DNA of 64,000 nucleotides, taken from Parvibaculum sp002684405. Lineage in GTDB: Bacteria > Pseudomonadota > Alphaproteobacteria > Parvibaculales > Parvibaculaceae. The notes under the pieces are model-generated. The model saw nothing but the letters and a program-made list of their open reading frames with translations, was not told where the DNA came from and did not search any database. This document shows positions 34,913 to 42,300 of the stretch, piece by piece (positions within the stretch are counted from its first letter, which is position 1; each line of letters starts with the position of its first letter). The stretch is taken from the NCBI GenBank assembly GCA_965140395.1, contig OZ223206.1, forward strand, positions 434,001 through 498,000, given 5' to 3'. Position numbers and translations under genes: made by a program.

Positions 34913-35905
34913 TCAGGCATTCACGTCGACGACGACGCGCCCGCGCACCTTGCCGGCGAGAATGTCGCCCGCCAGACCCGGCAGATCTTCAAGCTTCGCT
35001 TCGCTCGTCATCGCCTCGAGCTTGCGCATGTCGAGGTCGGTGGCCAGACGCCGCCAGGCCATTTCGCGTTTGACCATCGGCGCCATCACGCTGTCGATCC
35101 CCTGAAGGCGCACGCCGCGCAGGATGAAGGGCGCGACCGAGCCCGGCAGGTCCATGCCTTGCGCCAAACCGCAGGCCGTCACCGTGCCGCCATAGGCGGT
35201 CTGCGAAATCGCATTGCAAAGCGTATGGCTGCCGACCGCGTCCACCGCGCCGGCCCAGCGCTCCTTGCCGAGCGGCTTGCCGGGTTCGGACAGTTCGTTG
35301 CGGTCGATGATCTCCGTGGCACCTAACCCCTTGAGGTAATCGGCTTCCGAGGCGCGGCCGGTGGAGGCGATCACCTTGTAGCCGAGCTTGGAGAGTATCG
35401 AGATCGCGACACTGCCCACGCCACCCGCAGCGCCGGTAACCAGCACCGGGCCCTTGTCGGGGGTGACGCCGCCATCTTCGATCCCCATCACGCTCAGCAT
35501 CGCAGTATAGCCCGCCGTGCCGATGGCCATGGCCTGGCTCGTGGTGATGTTGTCGCTCAGCTTCACCAGCCAGTCGCCCGGCACACGCGCTTTCTGTGCG
35601 TAGCCGCCATGATGGCCTTCGCCCACGCCATAGCCGTTCAGCACCACACGATCGCCTTCCGAAAAGCCCGCATGGCGCGACGCCGTGACGGTGCCCGCAA
35701 AGTCGATGCCCGGGATCAGCGGATATTTGCGGATGATCGGCGCAGCGCCGGTCAGCGCCAGGCCGTCCTTGTAGTTCACGGTCGAATAATCGACGGCGAC
35801 GGTCACATCGCCTTCCATGAGATCGTCTTCGGTGATCTCGACAAAGTCCGCTTTGGGCGCGTCATCGGCCTTGGAGACCATGAGGGCGCGAAATTTTTCG
35901 CTCAT
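34913..35905 (-). CDS. acuI: YhdH/AcuI-type medium-chain reductase (acrylyl-CoA reductase)
   Basis: 330 residues. Strongly like YhdH/AcuI: STVNYKDGLALTGAAPIIRKYPLIPGIDFAGTV in several parts, GYGVGEGHHGGYA, the nucleotide motif VLVTGAAGGVGSVAISIL and YGGTVTACGLAQGMDLPGSV. AcuI reduces acryloyl-CoA to propionyl-CoA with NADPH and detoxifies that intermediate. Start ATG 35903-35905 follows a GGAC site. The downstream genes (CoA ligase, LysE, ThDP enzyme) may be in the same transcript, although a plus-facing terminator lies between. Note that the assignment to AcuI rather than another YhdH role is by similarity only. Confidence 0.88.
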   Translation of the reverse strand: MSEKFRALMVSKADDAPKADFVEITEDDLMEGDVTVAVDYSTVNYKDGLALTGAAPIIRKYPLIPGIDFAGTVTASRHAGFSEGDRVVLNGYGVGEGHHGGYAQKARVPGDWLVKLSDNITTSQAMAIGTAGYTAMLSVMGIEDGGVTPDKGPVLVTGAAGGVGSVAISILSKLGYKVIASTGRASEADYLKGLGATEIIDRNELSEPGKPLGKERWAGAVDAVGSHTLCNAISQTAYGGTVTACGLAQGMDLPGSVAPFILRGVRLQGIDSVMAPMVKREMAWRRLATDLDMRKLEAMTSEAKLEDLPGLAGDILAGKVRGRVVVDVNA

Positions 35906-36098
35906 TTTCCGTCCTTCATGCGCGTGCAGCGCAATCTTTATGGATTCGGCCCGGCAATCCGGGCCCGAGATGGATTTATAGGGGGACAAACCATCCTAAA
36001 TCGCTGGCAGGGTCAAGGCGGATGCGCCGCTCGGACCGTGGCGCGGAAAGCGGCGGAAACGCTCGCGGTTCGCCGATCCGGCATGGCGGGCGGCCAGC

Positions 36099-36128
36099 CT
36101 GGCACTCACCAAAGGATGCGAGTGCTAA
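36099..36128. promoter_or_regulatory. CIRCE-like half-site pair with a 12-base spacer
   Basis: CTGGCACTC (36099-36107) and GAGTGCTAA (36120-36128) are both forms of the HrcA-binding CIRCE half-sites, TTAGCACTC and GAGTGCTAA. True CIRCE has a 9-base spacer; here it is 12. So it is either a degenerate CIRCE or a chance similarity. Confidence 0.35.
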
Positions 36129-36161
36129 CCAATTGATTCATTTGAATAATTCTCGATTTTT

Positions 36162-36178
36162 CCAGCTTGTCAAGCTGG
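36162..36178. promoter_or_regulatory. 8-bp perfect inverted repeat
   Basis: CCAGCTTG-T-CAAGCTGG, a 17-base palindrome 62 bases before the usg start. Operator-like; the regulator is unknown. Confidence 0.35.
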
Positions 36179-36181
36179 CGC

Positions 36182-36215
36182 GATGCGTCAGCGCTGCTTA
36201 CGCTTTTGACGCATC
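36182..36215. promoter_or_regulatory. 9-bp perfect inverted repeat
   Basis: GATGCGTCA (36182-36190) and TGACGCATC (36207-36215) are exact reverse complements separated by 16 bases. It ends 25 bases before the usg start codon and could form a stem in its leader or be an operator. Confidence 0.35.
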
Positions 36216-36240
36216 CCTGTCACATGAGTGGGTAAGCGCG

Positions 36241-36501
36241 ATGTCGGAATTCAAGCAGATGCTGGATGGCTACCGCCTCGTCACGGCGGAAATTCTCTAC
36301 CGGATGCCCGATCACCCCACCCTGCTTCAGAGCTATCTCTGGCAGCATTACGACCTCGAGCCGAAATATCCCGAGCTTCAGCGGTTTCTCGACTTCTGGG
36401 ACCGGGAGCTGGAAGGCCCCATCCATTCGGTGAAGGTCGCCACGAGGCGGCTTATCTCACCCTCGGAAATGCGCCGGGCGGATTTCTATACGGTGCATTG
36501 A
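36241..36501 (+). CDS. usg: Usg family protein
   Basis: 86 residues. The sequence (LDGYRLVTAEILYRMPDHP, LQSYLWQHYDLEPKYPELQRFLDFWDREL, and the ending SPSEMRRADFYTVH) is that of the small alphaproteobacterial Usg family. In Caulobacter, usg was named as the gene upstream of trpF. Here trpF is not next to it; pyrC lies downstream on the other strand. Its biochemical function is not known. The start ATG is weakly supported by a ribosome-binding site (GTAAGCGCG). The leader is rich in inverted repeats. Confidence 0.8.
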   Translation: MSEFKQMLDGYRLVTAEILYRMPDHPTLLQSYLWQHYDLEPKYPELQRFLDFWDRELEGPIHSVKVATRRLISPSEMRRADFYTVH

Positions 36502-36517
36502 GGCTGAGGGCCTTCCC

Positions 36518-37858
36518 TCACACGTGGTGCGGCAGCGTTTCCACGAACTGCACAGGTTCGCCGCGCGCGTCGCCGAGGAGTTCGTCCTCCCACATCACGC
36601 GGTGGCCGCGAATGACGGTACCGATGGGCCAGCCCTTCACCTTCATGCCGTTATAGGGCGTCCAGCCGCATTTGGAGACGATCCAGTCATCGGTGATCTC
36701 GCGCTCCGCGCCGAGGTCCACGATGGTGAGGTCGGCGTCATAGCCCACCGCGATGCGTCCCTTGCAGGAGATGCCGAAAACCCGCTGCGGCCCGGCGCTC
36801 GTCAGGTCCACAAAGCGTTCCAGCGTCAGCCGGCCCTCATGCACATGGTTGAGCATGACGGGGACCATGGTCTGCACGCCCGGCATGCCCGACGGCGATT
36901 TCGGATAGGTCTGTTCCTTTTCCTCGCGCGTATGCGGCGCATGGTCGGTGCCGATCACATCGACAATGCCTGCGCGCAGGCCATTCCACAGCCCGTCGCG
37001 ATGTTCATGGCCGCGAATGGGCGGGTTCATCTGCGCAAAGGTGCCCAGCGCCTCGTAGCATTCGGGTGCTGCGAGCGTCAGATGCTGCGGCGTCACTTCC
37101 ACGGTCGCGACATCCTTATGGAGCGCGAGCAGCGGGATTTCACCCGCCGTCGAGATATGCAGCACATGGATGCGCTTGCCCGCCTCGCGCGCCAGCCGCA
37201 ACAGGCGCTGCGTGCACATATAGGCCGCTTCCGAGTCGCGCCAGACGGGATGCGTATCGACATGGCCGAGCAGCGCCAGCTCGCGGCGCTCGCGCAGGCG
37301 GAATTCGTCTTCTGAATGGAACGCGGCGCGGCGCTTGATCGTCTTCAGCACGCGCAGCACGTCCTCGTCCTTTTCCACCAGCAGCGTCCCGGTGGACGAA
37401 CCCATGAAGACCTTGATGCCGCAGCAGCCGGGCTGACGTTCCAGCTCGGGCAGGATGTCGATATTTTCCGTCGTCGCGCCGCCGTAAAAGGCGAAGTCGC
37501 ACTGCATGCGATGGCGCGCGCGCTTCACCTTGTCGGCCAGCGCGTCCGGGTCGGTCGTGGGCGGTTTCGTGTTGGGCATTTCGAACACGGTCGTCACGCC
37601 ACCCATCACGGCTGCATGACCGCCCGTTTCCAGGTCTTCCTTGTGCTCGTTGCCGGGCTCGCGCAGATGGACCTGGGTATCGATCACGCCGGGCAGGATG
37701 TGGAGGCCCTTCACATCGATCGTGTCGGCGGCATCGGCCTGAGACAGGTCGCCGATCGCGGCGATGCGCCCGTCCTTTGTGCCGATATCGGCCCGGTGCC
37801 GTCCGTCCTGATTGACGATGGTGCCGCCGCGAAAGATCAGGTCATAGGTGATGCTCAC
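36518..37858 (-). CDS. pyrC: dihydroorotase
   Basis: 446 residues from GTG 37858, with a strong GAGGAGAGG site. It closes carbamoyl aspartate to dihydroorotate in pyrimidine synthesis. Amidohydrolase fold: the first metal motif is VIDTQVHLREPG, where the first His of the usual HxH is Gln. Other ligands are present: EMPNTKPP, AFHSEDEF, VLHISTAGE and VIGTDHAPHTREEKE. GIKVFMGSSTGTLLVEKDED fills the region of the metal bridge. This form is of a known dihydroorotase subfamily seen also in Bacteroidetes. The gene faces usg convergently. Confidence 0.9.
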   Translation of the reverse strand: MSITYDLIFRGGTIVNQDGRHRADIGTKDGRIAAIGDLSQADAADTIDVKGLHILPGVIDTQVHLREPGNEHKEDLETGGHAAVMGGVTTVFEMPNTKPPTTDPDALADKVKRARHRMQCDFAFYGGATTENIDILPELERQPGCCGIKVFMGSSTGTLLVEKDEDVLRVLKTIKRRAAFHSEDEFRLRERRELALLGHVDTHPVWRDSEAAYMCTQRLLRLAREAGKRIHVLHISTAGEIPLLALHKDVATVEVTPQHLTLAAPECYEALGTFAQMNPPIRGHEHRDGLWNGLRAGIVDVIGTDHAPHTREEKEQTYPKSPSGMPGVQTMVPVMLNHVHEGRLTLERFVDLTSAGPQRVFGISCKGRIAVGYDADLTIVDLGAEREITDDWIVSKCGWTPYNGMKVKGWPIGTVIRGHRVMWEDELLGDARGEPVQFVETLPHHV

Positions 37859-37909
37859 TTGCCTCTCCTCAAACTCGTCCGGTTTCAGATCCGCTTCTCA
37901 TGCCACTTC

Positions 37910-38872
37910 TCAGGCCGTTCGCGGGAAGCGGGCCAGCATCTCGCGCGCGGCCTCTTCGACCATGTCCACGCTGACATCCGTCACGGCGCTCTCCCCGAAA
38001 TAGGCGTCGCCTTCCTCTGCGATGATTTGATCGCGCGAGCGCTCGCCGCGCAAGGCGCGCGCCCTGTCGTCGCCTTCGCTGCTCCATGGCCCATATTGCG
38101 CGTCCGATGTCGGGCCGAAAAGGCCGAGCGTCGGCGTACCCGCCGCCGCCGCGAGATGCATCAGCCCCGAATCATTGCCGACATAGAGCGCGCAGCGAGC
38201 AAAACAGGCTCCGGTGAGTCCCAGTTCCGCGCCCACAAGGTCGATGCGGCGTTCTTCCGGTACCGCCTCGAAAACGGGTTTGCAGATTTCCCCTTCCCCG
38301 GGACCGCCCGAAACGAGCAGATAGGCCCCTTCCATCGGGCCGCCGGGCGCGGTGAGGCGTTCGACCAGTTCCGCATAGCGCTCCACCGGCCACATCTTGC
38401 GCGGCCAGGCGGCGGTCGGGCCGACGGCCAGCACCTTGCGGCCCTGCGGGATCAGCTTTTCGGCTTCGGCAAGGTCCGCCGCGCCATGCCAGAGGCGGGG
38501 ATTGGGCGGCGGGTCGAAATCGGCGACCCGCGCATTATGGACCACGCGGTGCAGCGTGTGATCGGCCTTCAGGATGTGACGCTTTTTCGTCCAGAGAACC
38601 CAGGCGGTGGCCGAGCCGCGCAGATCCACCACCAGATCCCAGCGGCGCGGCATAACGGCACCAAGAAGCTTGCGCCAATGGCCGGCACGCTTTTCCTTTT
38701 TCATAGGGATGACGCGTTCGACGCGGGGCGCATTCTCGAAAAGCTGAACCGCCAGCGGCCCGCAGGCGACCCAGAAGGTCGCATCGGGATAACGCTCCAT
38801 CAGCCCGCCCAGCAGGCCGGTCGACAGCACGGCGTCGCCGATCCGGTTGGAAGTAATAAAGAGAATGCGCAA
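37910..38872 (-). CDS. glycosyltransferase family 9 (heptosyltransferase-like)
   Basis: 320 residues from TTG 38872 with a GAGG site. It has the GT9 layout: N-terminal MRILFITSNRIGDAVLSTGLLG, central VVDLRGSATAW, and the C-terminal ADP-heptose-binding VGNDSGLMHLAAAAGTPTLGLFGPT. Such enzymes add heptose (or a related sugar) to the inner core of lipopolysaccharide at the inner membrane. No other LPS gene is nearby. It is 51 bases upstream of pyrC and may be co-transcribed with it. Confidence 0.88.
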   Translation of the reverse strand: MRILFITSNRIGDAVLSTGLLGGLMERYPDATFWVACGPLAVQLFENAPRVERVIPMKKEKRAGHWRKLLGAVMPRRWDLVVDLRGSATAWVLWTKKRHILKADHTLHRVVHNARVADFDPPPNPRLWHGAADLAEAEKLIPQGRKVLAVGPTAAWPRKMWPVERYAELVERLTAPGGPMEGAYLLVSGGPGEGEICKPVFEAVPEERRIDLVGAELGLTGACFARCALYVGNDSGLMHLAAAAGTPTLGLFGPTSDAQYGPWSSEGDDRARALRGERSRDQIIAEEGDAYFGESAVTDVSVDMVEEAAREMLARFPRTA

Positions 38873-39072
38873 TCCGGCCTCTTTTCGCGTCGGCGATGCC
38901 CCTATCGGAAGGGTTGGGCCGTTATAGGTTGCGCTCCGGGGCCTGCCAAGTCTGCACCGGGCCCGCCCTGCCCCTGTAGCATCCGGGCCGCGTCGGGGCC
39001 GCCGCCCTCCTTGCGGGGCGCGCCGCCGAAGCCTAAATGTGGACCCTCGTCATTTCACTGCGCTGGAGCCCC

Positions 39073-39978
39073 ATGTCCGCCTCCGAAGAATCCGGCCTCA
39101 AAGCGGCAATCCTGCCCGAACGCGGCGTCCTGCGCCTCTCAGGCTCGGATATGCGCGCCTTTCTGCAGGGTCTCGTCACCAACAATGTAGAGAGCGCGGG
39201 CCCCGGCGAAGCCATCTATTCGGCGCTGCTGACGCCTCAGGGCAAATTCCTCTTCGATTTCTTCATCGCGGAAGACGCGGAAGGCCGCTTCCTTCTCGAT
39301 TGCGAGGCCGAGCGCGCCGCAGCCCTGGCCAAGCGCCTCACCATGTACAAGCTCCGCGCCAAAGTGGAGATCGAGGACCTGACAGAGAGCCATTGCGTCG
39401 CGGCGCTCTGGGACGGCGAGGCGGCGGCAACCGCCCCGGATGAGGGCGCTCTCTTCCCCGATCCGCGCCTTGCCGCGCTCGGCACGCGGGCAATCCTGCC
39501 GCGCGAAGACGTAGCAGACTTCATCGCCTCCATAGGCGCGGAGGAAGCCACGCCGGAGGCATGGCACCGGCAGCGCATCGGGCTCGGCGTCGGCGACGCC
39601 ACATATGATTTCGAAGCTGAAAAGAGCTTCCCGCTGGAACTCAATCTCGATGAGCTGCATGCGATCGACTTCAAGAAGGGCTGTTATGTCGGTCAGGAAG
39701 TGACGTCGCGCACCAAAAGGCGCGGCAGCGTGCGCAAGCGGCTCCTGCCTTGCGCGGTCAAAGGCGCGATGCCCGCGCCCGGAACGCCGGTGAAGGCAGG
39801 CACGCGCGAGGTCGGAACGGTTTTTTCCGGCGATAGAGAGACCGGGCGCATCCTGGCGCTCCTGCGCCTCGACCTTCTCTCCGGCCAGACGCTCGACGCG
39901 GATGATGCGACGCTCGTGCCGGAAGTGCCGGATTGGACGGGTTTTTCGCTGGAGGACAGCGCGAATGCCGACGAGTGA
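39073..39978 (+). CDS. ygfZ: YgfZ/GcvT-type folate-binding protein
   Basis: 301 residues. The C-terminal signature KGCYVGQEVTSR, with its conserved Cys, defines the YgfZ (IBA57) family, which helps iron-sulfur enzymes with tetrahydrofolate. N-terminal ILPERGVLRLSGSDMRAFLQGLVTNNV and LTPQGKFLFDFFI match the GcvT-like start. ATG 39073 with GGAG upstream is preferred to ATG 39037. Its last 14 bases overlap the start of tag, so the two are translationally coupled. Confidence 0.9.
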   Translation: MSASEESGLKAAILPERGVLRLSGSDMRAFLQGLVTNNVESAGPGEAIYSALLTPQGKFLFDFFIAEDAEGRFLLDCEAERAAALAKRLTMYKLRAKVEIEDLTESHCVAALWDGEAAATAPDEGALFPDPRLAALGTRAILPREDVADFIASIGAEEATPEAWHRQRIGLGVGDATYDFEAEKSFPLELNLDELHAIDFKKGCYVGQEVTSRTKRRGSVRKRLLPCAVKGAMPAPGTPVKAGTREVGTVFSGDRETGRILALLRLDLLSGQTLDADDATLVPEVPDWTGFSLEDSANADE

Positions 39979-40558
39979 CGCCTCGGGCCGATGTCCCTGG
40001 CCGGGCAATGACCCGTTCTACATCGCCTATCACGACGAGGAATGGGGCGTACCGGAATATGACGACCGGGCGCTGTTCGAGAAACTCGTCCTCGACGGCT
40101 TTCAGGCGGGGCTTTCCTGGATCACCATTCTTCGCAAGCGCGAAGCGTTTCGTGAGGCGTTCGACGGCTTCCGGCCGGAGAAAATCGCGCGCTACACGCC
40201 CAAACGCGTCGAGAAGCTTCTCGGCAATGCGGGGATCGTTCGCCATCGCGGAAAAATAGAAGCGACGATCTCCAATGCGCAATCCTGGCTGGAGATTATG
40301 GAGCGTGATGGCGGCTTCTCGGATTTCCTGTGGTCGTTCGTGGACGGTGCGCCTCAGGTCAACCGCTTCAAACGCTTCTCGGACGTGCCGGCGGAAACGG
40401 AGATGAGCCGGAAAATGTCGAAAGCGCTGAAACAGGAAGGCTTTCGTTTTTGCGGTCCGACCATCGTCTATGCGTTCTCGCAAGCGGTCGGCATCGTGAA
40501 CGATCATCTCGTCACCTGTCCGCGTCACGATGCGTGTGCGCAGCTTGCACGCAAATAA
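39965..40558 (+). CDS. tag: DNA-3-methyladenine glycosylase I
   Basis: 197 residues. Tag removes 3-methyladenine from DNA. Signatures: RCPWPGNDPFYIAYHDEEWGVP at the N-terminus (Cys and His zinc ligands, Glu), LVLDGFQAGLSWITILRKREAFREAF, and the C-terminal GFRFCGPTIVYAFSQAVGIVNDH with CPRHDAC (other zinc ligands). Length is usual. ATG 39965 overlaps the ygfZ end. A weak stem-loop lies at its stop codon. Confidence 0.95.
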   Translation: MPTSDASGRCPWPGNDPFYIAYHDEEWGVPEYDDRALFEKLVLDGFQAGLSWITILRKREAFREAFDGFRPEKIARYTPKRVEKLLGNAGIVRHRGKIEATISNAQSWLEIMERDGGFSDFLWSFVDGAPQVNRFKRFSDVPAETEMSRKMSKALKQEGFRFCGPTIVYAFSQAVGIVNDHLVTCPRHDACAQLARK

Positions 40559-40577
40559 TCACTGTGCCGCAGTGATT
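40557..40577 (+). terminator. weak stem-loop at the tag stop codon
   Basis: AATCACTG (40557-40564), loop TGCCG, CAGTGATT (40570-40577), followed by only TTCT. The stem is perfect but the T-run is short; termination is probable but weak. Confidence 0.4.
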
Positions 40578-40686
40578 TCTCCACACATCTTTTGACGCAA
40601 TCACTCTTCCGCCACAATCTCGGCACATACGGGCCAAACTACACTTGTACCGATTGGGCCTTCACCGATTTGCGGAGGGCTCCCAA

Positions 40687-41379
40687 ATGTTCAAACGTCC
40701 CAAGAGCGATTCAGGGGATCGCTCTCACGCCGAGCGAACGTCCCAGAAAAATACGTCCACAGAAGATCAGTCTTCATCAGCGCAGAGGGCATCGTCCATG
40801 CGACCCATCAACGAGCAGAAAGCCGAAGGGGACGACACCCCCTACAGCCGCGTAACTCCCTCTTACGAAGCAAGGAAACCGACCGTGCGAACTCTCCAGA
40901 CATCACCGAGCACCAGCAATGGCACCGGGGGCACCGGATCGAGCGCGGAGGCGACGCCGCCGGCCGCCAATCTTCATGTCGGCCGCGGCCTGAAGCTTGA
41001 AGGCAAGATCCAGTCCTGCGATTCGCTCGTGATTGAGGGCGATGTGCAGGCCACCATTGAAAGCGGGTCGCTGACCGTGAGCGAAACCGGCGACGTGCGC
41101 GGCGAAGCGACCGTGGACGAGGCGGAAATCACCGGCAAGTTCGACGGGACGCTGCTGGTTCGCAAATGCCTGACCATCACCTCGACGGGTCGCGTCACGG
41201 GCGAGGTCCGTTATGGCGAGTTGAAGGTCGAACAGGGCGGCCAGATGAGCGGCGACATTCAGGCCGAGGGTCTGGAAGTGAAGCCGTCCGCCTCGAAAAA
41301 CGACAAGAAGGCCGACGACAAATCCGCAAAGTCCGACAAGGACGACAAATCGTCGGACGCTTCCGCCTCCATGCTCTGA
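40687..41379 (+). CDS. bactofilin
   Basis: 230 residues. The central polymer-forming domain (about 105-195) has the right-handed beta-helix repeats: LHVGRGLKLEGKIQSCDSLVIEGDV, then IESGSLTVSETGDVRGEATVDEAEITGKFDGTLL in repeat units, and VRYGELKVEQGGQMSGDI. The N-terminal 100 residues are hydrophilic and disordered (RPKSDSGDR...), and the C-terminal tail is rich in lysine and aspartate. Bactofilins form cytoskeletal filaments that shape cells and localise proteins. ATG 40687 has a GGAGG site; an upstream frame from 40645 lacks support. Confidence 0.9.
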   Translation: MFKRPKSDSGDRSHAERTSQKNTSTEDQSSSAQRASSMRPINEQKAEGDDTPYSRVTPSYEARKPTVRTLQTSPSTSNGTGGTGSSAEATPPAANLHVGRGLKLEGKIQSCDSLVIEGDVQATIESGSLTVSETGDVRGEATVDEAEITGKFDGTLLVRKCLTITSTGRVTGEVRYGELKVEQGGQMSGDIQAEGLEVKPSASKNDKKADDKSAKSDKDDKSSDASASML

Positions 41380-41391
41380 GAAGAGCTGGCG

Positions 41392-42099
41392 TCAGGGGAC
41401 CAGCCAAACCGCGTCGTCCGGCGCGGTCAGATCAGATGTCGCGTCGTCCGGCGCGGTCAAATCGGATGTCGCGTCGTCCGGCGCGGATGCGGGGGGGTGC
41501 GTCCATCCAAAGAGCGCGCGCCGATGCGTGGCGCGTCCCAGCACCAGCATGTCCAGCCTGTCATAGGTAAAGACCAGCACCGCGAAGTTGGCCCTCGCCG
41601 CCGCTCTGCGCGCCTCATCGCCCTCCCCGTCCGCCATGGCGGCCTGCGGGGACGGGCTGGGGGTGCCGGGCACGGCGCGGGCCAGATAATCCGCCATGTT
41701 GCGGGGGCCGAGCGTGTTCCAGGCGCGCTCGGCGCATTCGTCATCGGTGTGCAGCGTCACGCGGCCCGACAGGCGGAGCTGCGTTTCCCGGCGCGAATCG
41801 TAAAAAGTGAAGGCTGCCATGGGGTTGGCATCGAGTTCGGCGGCCTTTGCCGTGCGCGCATCGGTATAGGTTTCGAGCCGGCGGCGCGCCGGATCGAAAT
41901 GCCGGAGAATCACGGTCCGGCCCCGCGGGGCCCCGCCTGCGTCCACCGTGGAAAGCACCGGCTTTCTGAGCGGCGATCCGGGCGTCGTCGCCCCCTCCGC
42001 CAGCAGCACACGCGCACCCTGCCAGAGCCCGTCCAGCGTCAGCCGCCCGAGGGCGTCATCCCCCGGCGGTCTCGCCTCTTCCCATGGTGAAATACCCAT
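41392..42099 (-). CDS. pyridoxamine 5'-phosphate oxidase-related flavin protein with a 3' tandem repeat
   Basis: 235 residues from ATG 42099 (a start at 42288 would add 63 residues). Split-barrel FMN fold: KPVLSTVDAGGAPRGRTVILRHFDPARRRLETYTDARTAKAAEL in parts, with FTFYDSRRETQLRLSGRVTL. The C-terminal region of true PdxH is replaced by a different end: the last 30 residues are a 10-residue repeat (APDDATSDLT, twice, then a third partial). This is not PdxH, which is present at 180-809; function unknown. It is convergent with the bactofilin gene, with 12 bases between. Confidence 0.75.
   Translation of the reverse strand: MGISPWEEARPPGDDALGRLTLDGLWQGARVLLAEGATTPGSPLRKPVLSTVDAGGAPRGRTVILRHFDPARRRLETYTDARTAKAAELDANPMAAFTFYDSRRETQLRLSGRVTLHTDDECAERAWNTLGPRNMADYLARAVPGTPSPSPQAAMADGEGDEARRAAARANFAVLVFTYDRLDMLVLGRATHRRALFGWTHPPASAPDDATSDLTAPDDATSDLTAPDDAVWLVP
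41411..41486. repeat. 30-bp tandem repeat, 2.5 copies, inside a coding region
   Basis: The unit begins GCGTCGTCCGGCGCGGTC. Copies are at 41411-41440, 41441-41470 and a 16-base partial at 41471-41486; copies one and two differ at two bases. It encodes the 10-residue repeat APDDATSDLT on the minus strand, so length changes by whole units would keep the frame. Confidence 0.9.
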
Positions 42100-42300
42100 A
42101 AGGTTAATCCGCCTATTCACGCTATCGCCAATGTATCCCGCCTTGCATATGGCATAAGCGCTGCCGCTGGCATATGTTTGGCCCTCGGTTTCGGGAGGAG
42201 CCGACATGCCGGTGCCTTTTGGGGGCAACGCGACAGGCATGGTCCGACAGGCGTTCGGGACAAGGGCGCCGGGACGTGAACATGACAATCAGGTGGCCCA

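Larger units (their letters stand above)
35906..36240. promoter_or_regulatory. 335-base non-coding region between acuI and usg with inverted repeats
   Basis: No gene is seen. The acuI promoter must lie at its left end, where GGCCCGG (35948-35954) and CCGGGCC (35959-35965) form a small hairpin. The right part, 36099-36215, carries three inverted repeats in series (listed separately) before usg. The base composition drops to AT-rich at 36128-36160, a likely usg promoter. Confidence 0.5.

Noticed and set aside
36099..36128. A true CIRCE element
   Set aside because: Both half-sites are good but the spacer is 12 bases instead of 9, so I list it only as CIRCE-like.
41392..42288. A second pdxH gene
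   Set aside because: It is a split-barrel flavin protein but lacks the conserved PdxH C-terminus (RLHDR...RL-x-P), which the gene at 180-809 has.
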